Part shown: piece after piece, positions 8,983 through 17,381 of the stretch | How the letters are laid out: every line of letters starts with the position of its first letter | Numbering within the stretch: position 1 is the first letter of the stretch | From: Aliiglaciecola sp041538045 | Lineage (GTDB): Bacteria > Pseudomonadota > Gammaproteobacteria > Enterobacterales > Alteromonadaceae | Assembly: GCF_041538045.1 (NCBI RefSeq) | Contig: NZ_JBGOSE010000013.1 | Coordinates: forward strand, 1 to 64,000 | Reading direction: 5' to 3' | DNA length: 64,000 nucleotides | Program-made: the position numbers and the translations under genes | The notes under the pieces: generated by a model | What the model was told of the DNA's origin: nothing | Databases searched by the model: none | What the model saw: the letters and a program-made list of their open reading frames with translations, nothing else

Positions 8983-9504
8983 CTAGCGTTGAATCTCCAA
9001 TGCGTCTTCTAGATGTAAACGTTCAGTTTTTGCCGTTCGTGTTAACCATGTGGAGGCAAATACGCCAGATAACGCACCAACCATGCCTGCCATTGTTGGT
9101 ATGGTGGCTTGCGAAACCCCCGCGGCCATGGAGCGGGCATTACCACCACCAGACATGGCCATTACATCAAACACCACTATCATTCCGGTTACTGTTCCCA
9201 TCAACCCCAATAGTGGACATAGGGCCACTAGCGCCTGGATAATTGGCAAACTAAAGCGTAACTTAAGACTGACTCTGGAAATCATTGCCTGTCTAATTTG
9301 ATGGGCATTCCATGAGTTGCGATCACTACGAGCTTGCCACGTGGAAATGGTCTGCTTTTTAAATTGCTTATGACCATATGTCACATAGAAAATCCGTTCG
9401 AGTATCAAAATCCACATCACGAAAATCAGTGCACCGATTATCAGAAGGATAATCCCGCCCGTTTCAGTGAAGTCTCTTATTGATTCAAAGATTTCTACAA
9501 ACAT
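8983..9504 (-). CDS. exbB2: ExbB-type proton channel subunit
   Basis: MotA/TolQ/ExbB family inner-membrane protein of 173 residues, short like Vibrio ExbB2, with three predicted membrane helices. The segment ALCPLLGLMGTVTGMIVVFD and a C-terminal SQATIPTMAGMVGAL match the family's conserved helices. The ATG at 9502-9504 starts MFVEIFESIRDF and lies 4 bases past the ttpC stop; a longer reading with 15 extra residues would overlap ttpC. It forms the channel with ExbD. Confidence 0.94.
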   Translation of the reverse strand: MFVEIFESIRDFTETGGIILLIIGALIFVMWILILERIFYVTYGHKQFKKQTISTWQARSDRNSWNAHQIRQAMISRVSLKLRFSLPIIQALVALCPLLGLMGTVTGMIVVFDVMAMSGGGNARSMAAGVSQATIPTMAGMVGALSGVFASTWLTRTAKTERLHLEDALEIQR

Positions 9505-9508
9505 CGTC

Positions 9509-10885
9509 TTATGCCTTAGTGCCAGACTGAATTTCAGCTCTTTCGGCAATCACACCTGCTGCTTGTTCTTGCAATATGGCGACGATATTTTTGCTCTGAG
9601 TGCTAAGCAGTGCATAAAGCAGCGTAGTGGGTATTGCCACAACCAATCCAAGTACAGTGGTGATCAGTGCAGATGAAATACCGCCGGCCATAATTTTCGG
9701 GTCACCGGTACCAAACAGGGTAATTTGTTGGAAGGTCACAATCATACCGGTAACCGTACCAAGTAGCCCACCAAGAGGTGCCACCACTGAAATCATCTTC
9801 ACTAAAGTTAAGAAACGACCTAATTTAGGCACTTCCGCTAAGATTGCTTCAGTTAAATGCAGCTCTAGGGCTTCGGTGTCGGCATGTGGGTGCTCATCTT
9901 TAACTTTAAGCACGCGACCTAGAGGGTTGCCTTCAGAGATTTTGCTAGATTTAAGCTGTGAGTTTACTTTTGCACCCACTAATGTCAGTACCACGAAGCG
10001 CCAGAAAGCAACTAAGATACCCACTGCACCAACAGCAATAATGATGTAACCCACTAGGTCACCTTGATGAATACGTTCTTCAAGACTTGGAGCTTGTACA
10101 AGCAATCCTAGAATGGTGCCACCGGTTGGATCTAAGCCGAAAGAAACTAATTCACCATCTGAGCTTTGTAGGGCTGTTGCGCTGCTAGTATAACGGTCTG
10201 CAGGTTGACGAATTAATTCAGCCACCGTATCGGTTTCACCTTCATACTTAAGGTATTTACCATCGGAAACCAATGCAAAGGGTCCAACTCGAACCACTTC
10301 TTTGTTAATTTTTGCGCCACCAGCTTCGACAACATCCGTTGTAAACTTAGTAACTTTACCTGACTCAGTCATTTCACGTTGGATTTCAAACCAAACACGT
10401 TCTATTTCTTCAATTGATGCAAGTTTAGAGCTAGTTCCCATTGACTGGGCCATCTCATCTAAAAACTCAGAACGACCAGATATTTGTGCGGAAACCGTTG
10501 AGTTATAGAATTTATTTTTGGTGTCGCCAGCAACCTGCTGCAAAACACCAAATAGCTCTTTTAAAGAACCAAGGCGTTTATCCAAGGCATCATTTAAATC
10601 GGCTAATTTGAACTCATTCTCTTCAAACTGTGTTTCTAGCTTCTCGGAGTTATTCAATTCGCTATTACGCTGTGAAGTAACATCCCTAAGCATTTGATCT
10701 TGCTCTGCGCGTTTTTGAACGAACTCTTTTTCACGCTGAGTATTTTGTTGATTCTGTTGATATTGGCCTTGCTCTAATTGTTTAAGCAATGCATCTAAAT
10801 CTAGTGGTTTACTTTCCTGAGCAAAGGTAGCTCCGGCAAAAGTAGCGACCAAAAGAACAGCAGTATTTCTAAATAATTTTCTCAT
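9509..10885 (-). CDS. ttpC: TtpC-like large MotA/TolQ/ExbB protein of the TonB2 system
   Basis: A 458-residue protein with a signal peptide (ending TFAQ), a long coiled-coil periplasmic region with QQNQQNTQREKEF, and a C-terminal ExbB-like domain with three membrane helices (SVVAPLGGLLGTVTGMIVTF, then GLVVAIPTTLLYALL). This is the architecture of Vibrio TtpC, needed together with ExbB2/ExbD2/TonB2 for siderophore uptake. The start chosen is the ATG at 10883-10885, which gives a clean signal sequence 13 bases after the DUF3450 gene; an upstream start adds 10 residues and overlaps that gene. Confidence 0.92.
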   Translation of the reverse strand: MRKLFRNTAVLLVATFAGATFAQESKPLDLDALLKQLEQGQYQQNQQNTQREKEFVQKRAEQDQMLRDVTSQRNSELNNSEKLETQFEENEFKLADLNDALDKRLGSLKELFGVLQQVAGDTKNKFYNSTVSAQISGRSEFLDEMAQSMGTSSKLASIEEIERVWFEIQREMTESGKVTKFTTDVVEAGGAKINKEVVRVGPFALVSDGKYLKYEGETDTVAELIRQPADRYTSSATALQSSDGELVSFGLDPTGGTILGLLVQAPSLEERIHQGDLVGYIIIAVGAVGILVAFWRFVVLTLVGAKVNSQLKSSKISEGNPLGRVLKVKDEHPHADTEALELHLTEAILAEVPKLGRFLTLVKMISVVAPLGGLLGTVTGMIVTFQQITLFGTGDPKIMAGGISSALITTVLGLVVAIPTTLLYALLSTQSKNIVAILQEQAAGVIAERAEIQSGTKA

Positions 10886-10898
10886 GGTGTCTACTCTC

Positions 10899-11666
10899 TT
10901 AATCCGTAATCGCAACTGGCAGCATCAACAAATCAGGTGCCATTTGTTTCTTGGCCATTCTCAGACCTTTAGTGATTTGGGTGCGGTAATCAGAAGAAAG
11001 GGATTCCCACTGACGAGTTTGTTTGTTCCAAATTCCTTGCATACTTGCATCACGAGTTTGGTAAATAAGTGCGGTTCTACCAATGCGTAGAAAATCAACG
11101 TTTCGCTCTTGACCTTCAATTGTGTGTAGGCCTGGATAAGCTTCCAAAGTGCGTCCGTAATCCATTTCAACTTGGTAGGCTTCCATTACCCGTCTGAACT
11201 TCTCAGAAGGAGCAACATCAGCACGGTCCATCATGTTACGTAAATCGATAATACGATTCGCTCGCTCTTCGCCTAAGAAAGGCACGTCTAATTCCACAAA
11301 CTGGGCCAAACCATCAATCATGCGAATCATCAAAGGGGTAATTTGACGCTCAATAACACTCACTTCGTCAATGGCATTATTTAAATCCAACATTTCCTGT
11401 TGTTGATTAGCGATTTGCTTTCTTAATTGCTCGTTGTAAACCATCAATCCGTCAATTTCTTTATTGATAGTTTTAAACTGTTGCAACTTGCTGCCAATTT
11501 GATCAGTGATATTGTTGATCTTTGATTGGGAATCAGCGGCAGATTCGTTAATTTCAGCTGCGGCATCGACCACAGGTTGTAATTCTTTGTCTTGCTGCGC
11601 AAAAGCAGCTTGACCAGTCAACAGACTAACGAACAGTGCTGCAGACAACGTTTTTATAAGTTTCAT
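10899..11666 (-). CDS. DUF3450 periplasmic coiled-coil protein, first gene of the TonB2 operon
   Basis: A 255-residue DUF3450 protein: signal peptide MKLIKTLSAALFVSLLTGQA, a coiled coil over about residues 30-110 (repeated Q/E/I heptads), then a globular part with DVAPSEKFRRVMEAYQVEMD and LRIGRTALIYQT. The ATG at 11664-11666 gives a normal signal peptide; a start 15 codons further upstream does not. In many marine gammaproteobacteria this family precedes ttpC. Its function is not known. The coiled coils here and in TtpC suggest that the two interact (inference). Confidence 0.88.
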   Translation of the reverse strand: MKLIKTLSAALFVSLLTGQAAFAQQDKELQPVVDAAAEINESAADSQSKINNITDQIGSKLQQFKTINKEIDGLMVYNEQLRKQIANQQQEMLDLNNAIDEVSVIERQITPLMIRMIDGLAQFVELDVPFLGEERANRIIDLRNMMDRADVAPSEKFRRVMEAYQVEMDYGRTLEAYPGLHTIEGQERNVDFLRIGRTALIYQTRDASMQGIWNKQTRQWESLSSDYRTQITKGLRMAKKQMAPDLLMLPVAITD

Positions 11667-11692
11667 ACAATCAAACCCTAGAGTGGAATCGG

Positions 11693-11709
11693 GTTGGTTT
11701 ACAACCAAC
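11693..11709 (-). promoter_or_regulatory. Perfect inverted repeat in the TonB2 operon leader
   Basis: GTTGGTT (11693-11699), TAC, AACCAAC (11703-11709): a perfect 7-bp palindrome with a 3-base centre, 27 bases upstream of the DUF3450 start codon. In RNA it would make a tight hairpin; in DNA it could be an operator. No T-run follows, so it is not a terminator. Confidence 0.4.
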
Positions 11710-12023
11710 AATAAAATCTGAGGGCAAGGATAGGGGCATTGTGTGACAGTATTATTACAAAGTAATACAGAATTTTGAGATCAAGGACGGAAACAAAAGA
11801 TCCATAAACACATATATCTAAGTACATGTATTAATTGAATTAATATTTTAAATTACATTTTAAAGGTTTGATCAGGGTTTACTCGCAGTAATAAAATAAT
11901 GAATTGTTAACAGCTAGGTTTTGACATTTTTATGACAGTATAGCTAAGGTTCTTCGCACCACGTGCTTGCCTATTAGACAGACAATATCATTATTTTCAA
12001 CATACTAGCATGTTTTTGGGTCA
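11710..12023. other. AT-rich divergent intergenic region
   Basis: Separates the minus-strand TonB2 operon from the plus-strand pseudogene. It should contain the TonB2 promoter, but no -35/-10 pair good enough to call was seen. A TTGACA at about 11921-11926 has no matching -10. A partial Fur-like half site (AATATCATTATTTTC, near 11983-11997) lies closer to the pseudogene and is not convincing. Confidence 0.5.
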
Positions 12024-12839
12024 GTGAAAGACTACTTCCAAAAGTTGAAATGTAAATCCGCAATTTCTTCTGCTGCTGCATCTATTGATGGCACTACCGC
12101 AGAACTTGTCATCACTATCACTGGCACCATAGTAGTCGATACAGGATCAGACAAAGCCGTTAAAATCACGGACTCTTCTTCTGAAGATGCGGGCGAATTA
12201 AGATATAAGCCTGATGATGCGATTGTGAAAGGGAGAATGACGGCCACTGTGCACAGAGAAGCTGGCGCCAAGGCTGAAGATCCATCTGAAGATGCACAAA
12301 TTGCCATATTTGGTTCTAGTACCAGTAACGCAATAGCCTATATTAGCTTAGATATTAGTGGTGATGATTATGACGTTCGTGCAGATGCTTATTCTAGTGG
12401 GGGCGGTTCAACTCCTGGATGCTTAGAAGGACAAGATATGGATTTCGAAATATCTTGAGATGCCACCGCTGCAAGCGACACTGTAGCACCTTTGGTCACC
12501 GTCACTATCGATGGGCAAGTGGCCTTCGAAGGTGAGTTCTCTTCACCTGGCGCAGACCTTTCTGCAATAAAAGATGGCCTGCAAACTGTGTTTTTCCGAA
12601 TTGGCGGAACCAGTGACGTAACCGCATTTGGTTTGATGGTTGATGACTTTACCCTTTACTCATCAGACTCAAGTACTGAGGTTGAAGTATTTAGCGACGA
12701 TTTTGAAAGCTATACCGTGGGTAACTCCTTAGATCCAAATGCAGATACTGCGGATACCGCACCAATAGCAGATGCAATTGTTGAAGCCAATACGCCATAC
12801 AATAGCAACTCATTTGCAGTGGTAGTGGAAGAAAGATAA
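12024..12839 (+). pseudogene. Decayed extracellular repeat protein (polysaccharide-lyase-type C-terminal modules)
   Basis: One reading frame from a GTG at 12024 to the TAA at 12837-12839, broken by an in-frame TGA at 12456-12458. Both halves are in the same frame and read naturally across the stop if TGA is replaced by Trp (FEIS-W-DATAAS). The acidic, Ser/Thr-rich beta sequence with VDDFTLY followed by FSDDFESYTVG resembles the repeated modules at the C-termini of secreted marine polysaccharide lyases. The second module starts at about 12690 and stops after some 50 residues, so the 3' end is truncated. The 5' end lacks a convincing signal peptide or ribosome site, and TAG lies in frame at 12006. 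Exact family uncertain. Confidence 0.65.
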
Positions 12840-12877
12840 CACCTGAGGATACCCTCCCCTTAACTCTTGATAACATA

Positions 12878-12909
12878 AAAGACCGACGGTAACCCCTCCG
12901 GTCTTTTTT
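12878..12909 (+). terminator. Rho-independent terminator after the pseudogene
   Basis: AAAGACCG (12878-12885) pairs with CGGTCTTT (12899-12906), with a 13-base loop and then TTTA. It lies about 40 bases past the pseudogene's TAA and suggests the remnant was once a proper plus-strand transcription unit. Confidence 0.8.
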
Positions 12910-13086
12910 ATTTCTGCACTGAATTTGCATTCTATTTTATAGATAGAAGCGTTATACATTAACTAATTCGTGGCAGTTAATAGGATTCATTCGGGGATGT
13001 CTAAACGTTTTTTTATCCAGTTTTCTTTCATAAAAGGAGTAAGCATTCTAATAAAGCTGAATATTAATAGAACAGCGTAGCTTGAA
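12910..13086. other. Intergenic spacer between convergent units
   Basis: Part of a 343-base stretch without a gene (12840-13182). Apart from the two terminators at its edges it holds only AT-rich sequence and a weak 6-bp repeat near 12930-12950. No open frame or RNA gene was recognised. Confidence 0.5.
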
Positions 13087-13119
13087 AACAAAAATGCCCT
13101 CTTGAATAAGAGGGCATTT
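13087..13119 (-). terminator. Rho-independent terminator after the yeeN-type gene
   Basis: A 12-bp perfect stem AAATGCCCTCTT/AAGAGGGCATTT with a 4-base loop (13104-13107). On the minus strand it is followed by TTTGTTTTC. It ends the gene stopping at 13183. Confidence 0.9.
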
Positions 13120-13182
13120 AATATTTTATTTACTAATAAAAACCTTAGTCACAATTATTAAATAAGGTCTATAAAGTTAACA

Positions 13183-13908
13183 TTAATCTCGTTCAACTAC
13201 CGCATTATGATAAACATGCTGCACATCATCGCAGTCTTCTAGCATATCCATAAATTTATCGAACACAGCTACATCTTCACCGCTAACGCTTGATTCTGTT
13301 TGTGGGATAAAGGTAATTTCTTCAGCCTCAAATTGAATCTCTGGGTTGTCATCGGTTAATGCAGTACGGGTGCTGTTAAACTCTGTGTGGGGAGCGTAAA
13401 CGGTAACAATACCATCTTCACACTCAACTTCTGTTACATCAACATCCGCTTCCATTAATACTTCTAACACAGCATCTTCATCGTCGCCTTTGAATGCAAA
13501 TACGGCTTGATGATCAAACATATGTCCGACAGTTCCTTCAACACCCAATTTTGAGCCTGTTTTAGTAAAACAATTACGTACATCGGTGATCGTTCGATTA
13601 TGATTATCGGTAAGGCAATCAACAATAACCATACAACCGCCAGGGCCAAAACCTTCATATCGAGCAGGAACGTAATCTTCACCAGCACCGCCCATGGCCT
13701 TATCGATCGCTTTATCAATTACGTGACTTGGCACTTGGTCTTTTTTGGCTTTATCAATTAATCGTCGTAACGATAAATTGGCCTGCGGGTCAGTTCCACC
13801 GTTTTTTGCGACTACATAAATTTCTTTACCGTATTTAGAGTAAACCTTGGTTTTTGCTCCGGCAGTTTTTGCCATAGAGACTTTACGAACTTCGAACTTT
13901 CTTCCCAT
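13183..13908 (-). CDS. yeeN: YebC/PmpR family protein, YeeN type
   Basis: A 241-residue DUF28 (YebC/TACO1) protein. The N-terminus MGRKFEVRK with AKTAGAKTKVYSKYGKEIY resembles the YeeN branch rather than classical YebC. The three-domain family pattern is visible: NGGTDPQANLSLRRLIDKAK, the conserved loop YEGFGPGGCMVIVDCLTDN, and a C-terminal acidic domain. The family was first described as DNA-binding regulators; later work links members to translation, easing ribosome stalling at proline stretches. It stands alone with its own terminator. Confidence 0.92.
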   Translation of the reverse strand: MGRKFEVRKVSMAKTAGAKTKVYSKYGKEIYVVAKNGGTDPQANLSLRRLIDKAKKDQVPSHVIDKAIDKAMGGAGEDYVPARYEGFGPGGCMVIVDCLTDNHNRTITDVRNCFTKTGSKLGVEGTVGHMFDHQAVFAFKGDDEDAVLEVLMEADVDVTEVECEDGIVTVYAPHTEFNSTRTALTDDNPEIQFEAEEITFIPQTESSVSGEDVAVFDKFMDMLEDCDDVQHVYHNAVVERD

Positions 13909-13974
13909 TGTATTTGAGCTCTTTTAATCTGACATTAATATCGTATTCAGTGAATTCTACCTAGAGTAGTGGGT

Positions 13975-15075
13975 CTAGGGCAAATGTTGTGTTGCTAAAT
14001 AGTCGTGAGACTGCATTTCTTTTAAGCGACTCAAGCAACGTTGAAACTCAAAATTCAGTTGCCCTTGACTGTAAAGTTGTTCCATGGGAACAGCTGCAGA
14101 AATGATTAATTTAACATTTCGCTCGTAAAATTCGTCGACCATTGCAATGAATCGTCGCGCGACGTCATCAATCTCTTTGCCCATCTGTTCTACGTTGGCG
14201 AGCAACACTGTATGGTAGCATTGGCTCAGCTCCATATAGTCATTTTGGCTTCGAGGGCCATCACATAAGGCCCTAAACTCAAACATAACAATACCGTCGG
14301 CATCTTTCAAAGAGGGGATTTTACGCCCTTCAATTTCAATATCTCGCTTTATTCCACCAATATCAGGAGCTAGTTGGGCGAAATATTTGTCTAGGTTTTG
14401 ATTGGCGACTTTATCCAGTGGGTAATGATAAATTTCAGCTTGCTCCAAGGTCCGCATTCGGTAATCCACTCCCGAGTCTACGTTGACGATTCGGCAGTTT
14501 TGGTTGATCAACTCAATTGCGGGTAAGAATCTCGCCCGCTGCAAACCATTGCGGTACAGTTCATCGGGAATAATATTGGAAGTGGCAACTAAACAAATAC
14601 CGCGAGCAAATAGCTCTTCCATCAAAGTTCCCAAAATCATGGCATCCGTAATATCTGACACAAAAAATTCATCAAAACAAATAACTTTGGTTTCTTTGGC
14701 AAAAATATTGGCGACCGTTTTTAGCGGATCACTCTTGCCACCCAAGGATTTTAGCTCTTCGTGCACACGATGCATAAATCGATGAAAGTGAATACGCATT
14801 TTATTTTTGAACGGTAGACACTCATAAAAAGTATCGACTAGATAGGTTTTGCCACGACCTACACCACCCCAAAAATAGACGCCTTGGATGCTTGGTTTGT
14901 GCATCCCTTTACCAAACTTACTGGCAAGTTTTACTCGCCAAGTCAGTTTTTTTCTCGGCTGTGTTAATTCTTCGAAAAGTCGTTGTAATTCTTTTACCGC
15001 ATTTTCCTGAGCGGCATCGAAATGAAATTCAGGGTCTTTAAGATCCTGTTGGTATTTTTCCCAAGGCGTTTTCAT
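13975..15075 (-). CDS. zapE: Cell division protein ZapE (AFG1-like ATPase)
   Basis: An AAA-type P-loop ATPase that acts at the FtsZ ring late in constriction. Walker A is GGVGRGKT (about residue 71), Walker B is VICFDEF, and the AFG1-family sensor region LVATSNIIPDELYRNGLQRA follows. About 366 residues, as in E. coli ZapE. The ATG at 15073-15075 (MKTPWEKYQQDL) has AGCGGA at a suitable distance; the ATG two codons earlier abuts that site. It is divergent from yhcB/zapG, and the zapE-zapG-degQ-degS block is the E. coli order. Confidence 0.95.
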   Translation of the reverse strand: MKTPWEKYQQDLKDPEFHFDAAQENAVKELQRLFEELTQPRKKLTWRVKLASKFGKGMHKPSIQGVYFWGGVGRGKTYLVDTFYECLPFKNKMRIHFHRFMHRVHEELKSLGGKSDPLKTVANIFAKETKVICFDEFFVSDITDAMILGTLMEELFARGICLVATSNIIPDELYRNGLQRARFLPAIELINQNCRIVNVDSGVDYRMRTLEQAEIYHYPLDKVANQNLDKYFAQLAPDIGGIKRDIEIEGRKIPSLKDADGIVMFEFRALCDGPRSQNDYMELSQCYHTVLLANVEQMGKEIDDVARRFIAMVDEFYERNVKLIISAAVPMEQLYSQGQLNFEFQRCLSRLKEMQSHDYLATQHLP

Positions 15076-15191
15076 ATACATCCGCTAACATTAAAAATTG
15101 TTACTAAATCATCTTGATCAAAAAAAAATTGTCCGCATAGTTTGCTAAGCGAGTATGATTAAGTAAAGCATTAATATAATTTGGAGACATT

Positions 15192-15626
15192 ATGGACTGG
15201 ATAGTAGGACTATTGCTATTGGTTGTAGGCATGATTTTTGGTTTTTTTATATCAAAATTCTTTGTAGAACGAAAATTAGCGCAGCAAACTTCGAAACAAG
15301 ATGAGAATACTGCGAAAGAAATTATGACGCAAAACGCTTCTGATCACATTAATCAAACTCGCGATATTGTGACGGCTTTACAAAATCAATGTGAGGTTTT
15401 ATCAGAACAGTTAGATGCGTTTGAAAGTGCAATGGAAAGAAGTCAGTCAGATGACGACGATAAGCTTACCTATTTTGGCGAACAGGCTTCGGTTTACATT
15501 GGTCATCAACAATCTAAACATAAACGTAAGTCGGAAAACACCGAGTTTCAACCCAAAGACTTTTCGGGTGAGCGAACAGGATTGTTCACTGACGCAAAAA
15601 ATAAGCAAGTCGTCGACGAGAAGTAA
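15192..15626 (+). CDS. zapG: YhcB/ZapG family inner-membrane protein (DUF1043)
   Basis: A 144-residue protein with one N-terminal membrane helix (WIVGLLLLVVGMIFGFFIS), a basic flank (FVERKLAQQ) and a cytoplasmic coiled coil (about residues 35-90), ending in a disordered charged tail. This matches E. coli YhcB (ZapG), tied to division and envelope synthesis. Its place between zapE and degQ supports the call. GGAG precedes the ATG by 7 bases. Confidence 0.9.
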   Translation: MDWIVGLLLLVVGMIFGFFISKFFVERKLAQQTSKQDENTAKEIMTQNASDHINQTRDIVTALQNQCEVLSEQLDAFESAMERSQSDDDDKLTYFGEQASVYIGHQQSKHKRKSENTEFQPKDFSGERTGLFTDAKNKQVVDEK

Positions 15627-15654
15627 TTAAATCTGAACTTTGCACACCATTGTA

Positions 15655-15676
15655 AGGTCATTTGATTAAATGACCT
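15655..15676. other. Stem-loop between zapG and degQ
   Basis: AGGTCATTT (15655-15663), GATT, AAATGACCT (15668-15676): a perfect 9-bp stem with a 4-base loop, 30 bases after zapG. No T-run follows on the plus strand, so it may be a weak terminator or a 3'-end protecting hairpin. Confidence 0.5.
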
Positions 15677-15884
15677 GAACTAGGGATAGGTAGGGTAACT
15701 CGATATTTACCTTTTGCGATTAGCAATGTGATTATTGATACCGTTTTCTTAGGATTTATGAAGCTACCCAACATAATTGGTGAACGTGAATACCAATAGC
15801 TGTTCAGGTAACACTTCTTATCCCGAGTTTAGATAAACTACATTAATTTGATTTTTAGTTGAATACTTTGGAGACAAATCTACG

Positions 15885-17249
15885 ATGAAAAAAGTTGTTA
15901 ATCGTTTAGTTCTTACCACCGCTATTATTGTTGGGACAGCTTCCTTTGGTATGTCGGCTAACGCCGCGTTGCCATTCTTCTCTTCAGATAAAAATGAAGT
16001 GCCGACACTAGCGCCCATGTTAGAAGAGACTACCCCAGCGATAGTCAGTATTGCGGTGGAAGGTACTCAAGTGTCTAGGCAACGAGTCCCTGAAATGTTC
16101 CGGCACTTTTTTGGTGGTTCCGGTGAACAAGTTCAGGAAAGGCCATTTAAAGGTTTAGGCTCCGGCGTCATCATTGATGCAAAGTTAGGCTACGTAGTCA
16201 CGAACAATCACGTGGTCGACAATGCCAACGAAATTACCGTTAAATTAACAGACGGAAGAGAGCTAAAAGCCAAGAAATTGGGGGCTGACGCGCAAAGTGA
16301 TATCGCTTTACTGCAAATAGAAGCAGAAGATTTACAAGCGGTTCCATTAGCTAACTCTGATAAATTACGAGTGGGCGATTTTGTTGTTGCTATTGGTAAC
16401 CCCTTTGGTCTAAATCAAACTGTTACATCGGGTATCGTCAGTGCTTTGGGCCGTTCAGGTCTAAATATTGGCGGTTACGAAGACTTTATTCAAACTGATG
16501 CTGCGATTAACCGAGGAAACTCAGGTGGTGCTTTGGTAAATCTTCGTGGTGAATTGATTGGTATCAACACGGCGATTTTCGGACCTAATGGCGGCAACGT
16601 AGGTATCGGTTTCGCAATACCTAGCAACATGATGAAAAGCTTAGTAGATCAAATTATTGAATTCGGTGAAGTGCGTCGTGGCTTGCTCGGTGTGATTGGT
16701 CAAGATGTCGATGCCGGATTAGCCGATGCAATGAACCTTGATGTTAATAAAGGCGCTTTCGTAAGTGAAGTTAGCCCAGATTCTGCAGCCGAAAAAGGTG
16801 GTATTGAATCAGGTGATATTATTACTCACATCAACGGCTTAGCTGTGAGCAGCTTCCAAGAGTTACGAGCCAAAATAGGCACCATGGGAGCGGGTTCTGA
16901 AGTCGAATTAACCATTATGAGAAAAGGTAAATCCAAAGATATTGAAGTTACCTTAGGTGATGCCACTGGTGCAGTAGTTGCCGCTCGGGAAATTCACCCA
17001 GCGTTAGAAGGCGCAACCCTGACAAACGGAAAAACTGCGCGAGGGAATGATGGCGTGGTTATCTCTGAGATTCAAAATCGCTCACCAGCGGCTAGTATCG
17101 GCTTGCAAGATGGAGATGTCATAGTGGGTGTGAATAGAGCCAGAGTTACCACTGTGGCCGATTTACGTAGACAAATGGATGAATCTGAAGGCGTAATTGC
17201 GCTTAATGTTCAACGCGGCAAAACCTCATTGTACTTAGTCATCCGTTAA
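15885..17249 (+). CDS. degQ: Periplasmic serine endoprotease DegQ/DegP (Do family)
   Basis: Periplasmic quality-control protease and chaperone of the HtrA family. A signal peptide (ending SANA, about residue 27) precedes a trypsin-like domain with triad His109 (TNNHVVD), Asp139 (QSDIALL) and Ser213 (RGNSGGA), then two PDZ domains (about 260-350 and 370-450), typical of DegP/DegQ rather than DegS. 454 residues, as E. coli DegQ (455). It lies upstream of degS as in E. coli. GGAGA lies about 10 bases before the ATG. Confidence 0.95.
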   Translation: MKKVVNRLVLTTAIIVGTASFGMSANAALPFFSSDKNEVPTLAPMLEETTPAIVSIAVEGTQVSRQRVPEMFRHFFGGSGEQVQERPFKGLGSGVIIDAKLGYVVTNNHVVDNANEITVKLTDGRELKAKKLGADAQSDIALLQIEAEDLQAVPLANSDKLRVGDFVVAIGNPFGLNQTVTSGIVSALGRSGLNIGGYEDFIQTDAAINRGNSGGALVNLRGELIGINTAIFGPNGGNVGIGFAIPSNMMKSLVDQIIEFGEVRRGLLGVIGQDVDAGLADAMNLDVNKGAFVSEVSPDSAAEKGGIESGDIITHINGLAVSSFQELRAKIGTMGAGSEVELTIMRKGKSKDIEVTLGDATGAVVAAREIHPALEGATLTNGKTARGNDGVVISEIQNRSPAASIGLQDGDVIVGVNRARVTTVADLRRQMDESEGVIALNVQRGKTSLYLVIR

Positions 17250-17266
17250 TCGGTGTAAATATTTTT

Positions 17267-17305
17267 AAGCATAACAGCCAATAAATCTGCGGCTGTTATG
17301 CTTTT
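17267..17305 (+). terminator. Terminator hairpin after degQ
   Basis: A 13-bp perfect stem AAGCATAACAGCC (17267-17279) / GGCTGTTATGCTT (17291-17303) with an 11-base loop, followed by a short TT. It begins 18 bases past the degQ stop and separates degQ from degS. Confidence 0.8.
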
Positions 17306-17381
17306 ATCCACCTAAGATACCTACCATCAATGATTATTCAGTGTTACTCTTAATAATCAGTCGTTTAACTTGATCTACTAC

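Noticed and set aside
11980..12000. Fur box near the TonB2 operon
   Set aside because: Only a half-site resemblance, located about 300 bases from the operon start and next to a pseudogene.
12456..12458. TGA read as selenocysteine
   Set aside because: No SECIS-like hairpin was seen right after the TGA and the expected residue is Trp; the gene is otherwise truncated.
15700..15884. Sigma-E promoter before degQ
   Set aside because: No GGAACTT and TCTGA pair with correct spacing could be found.
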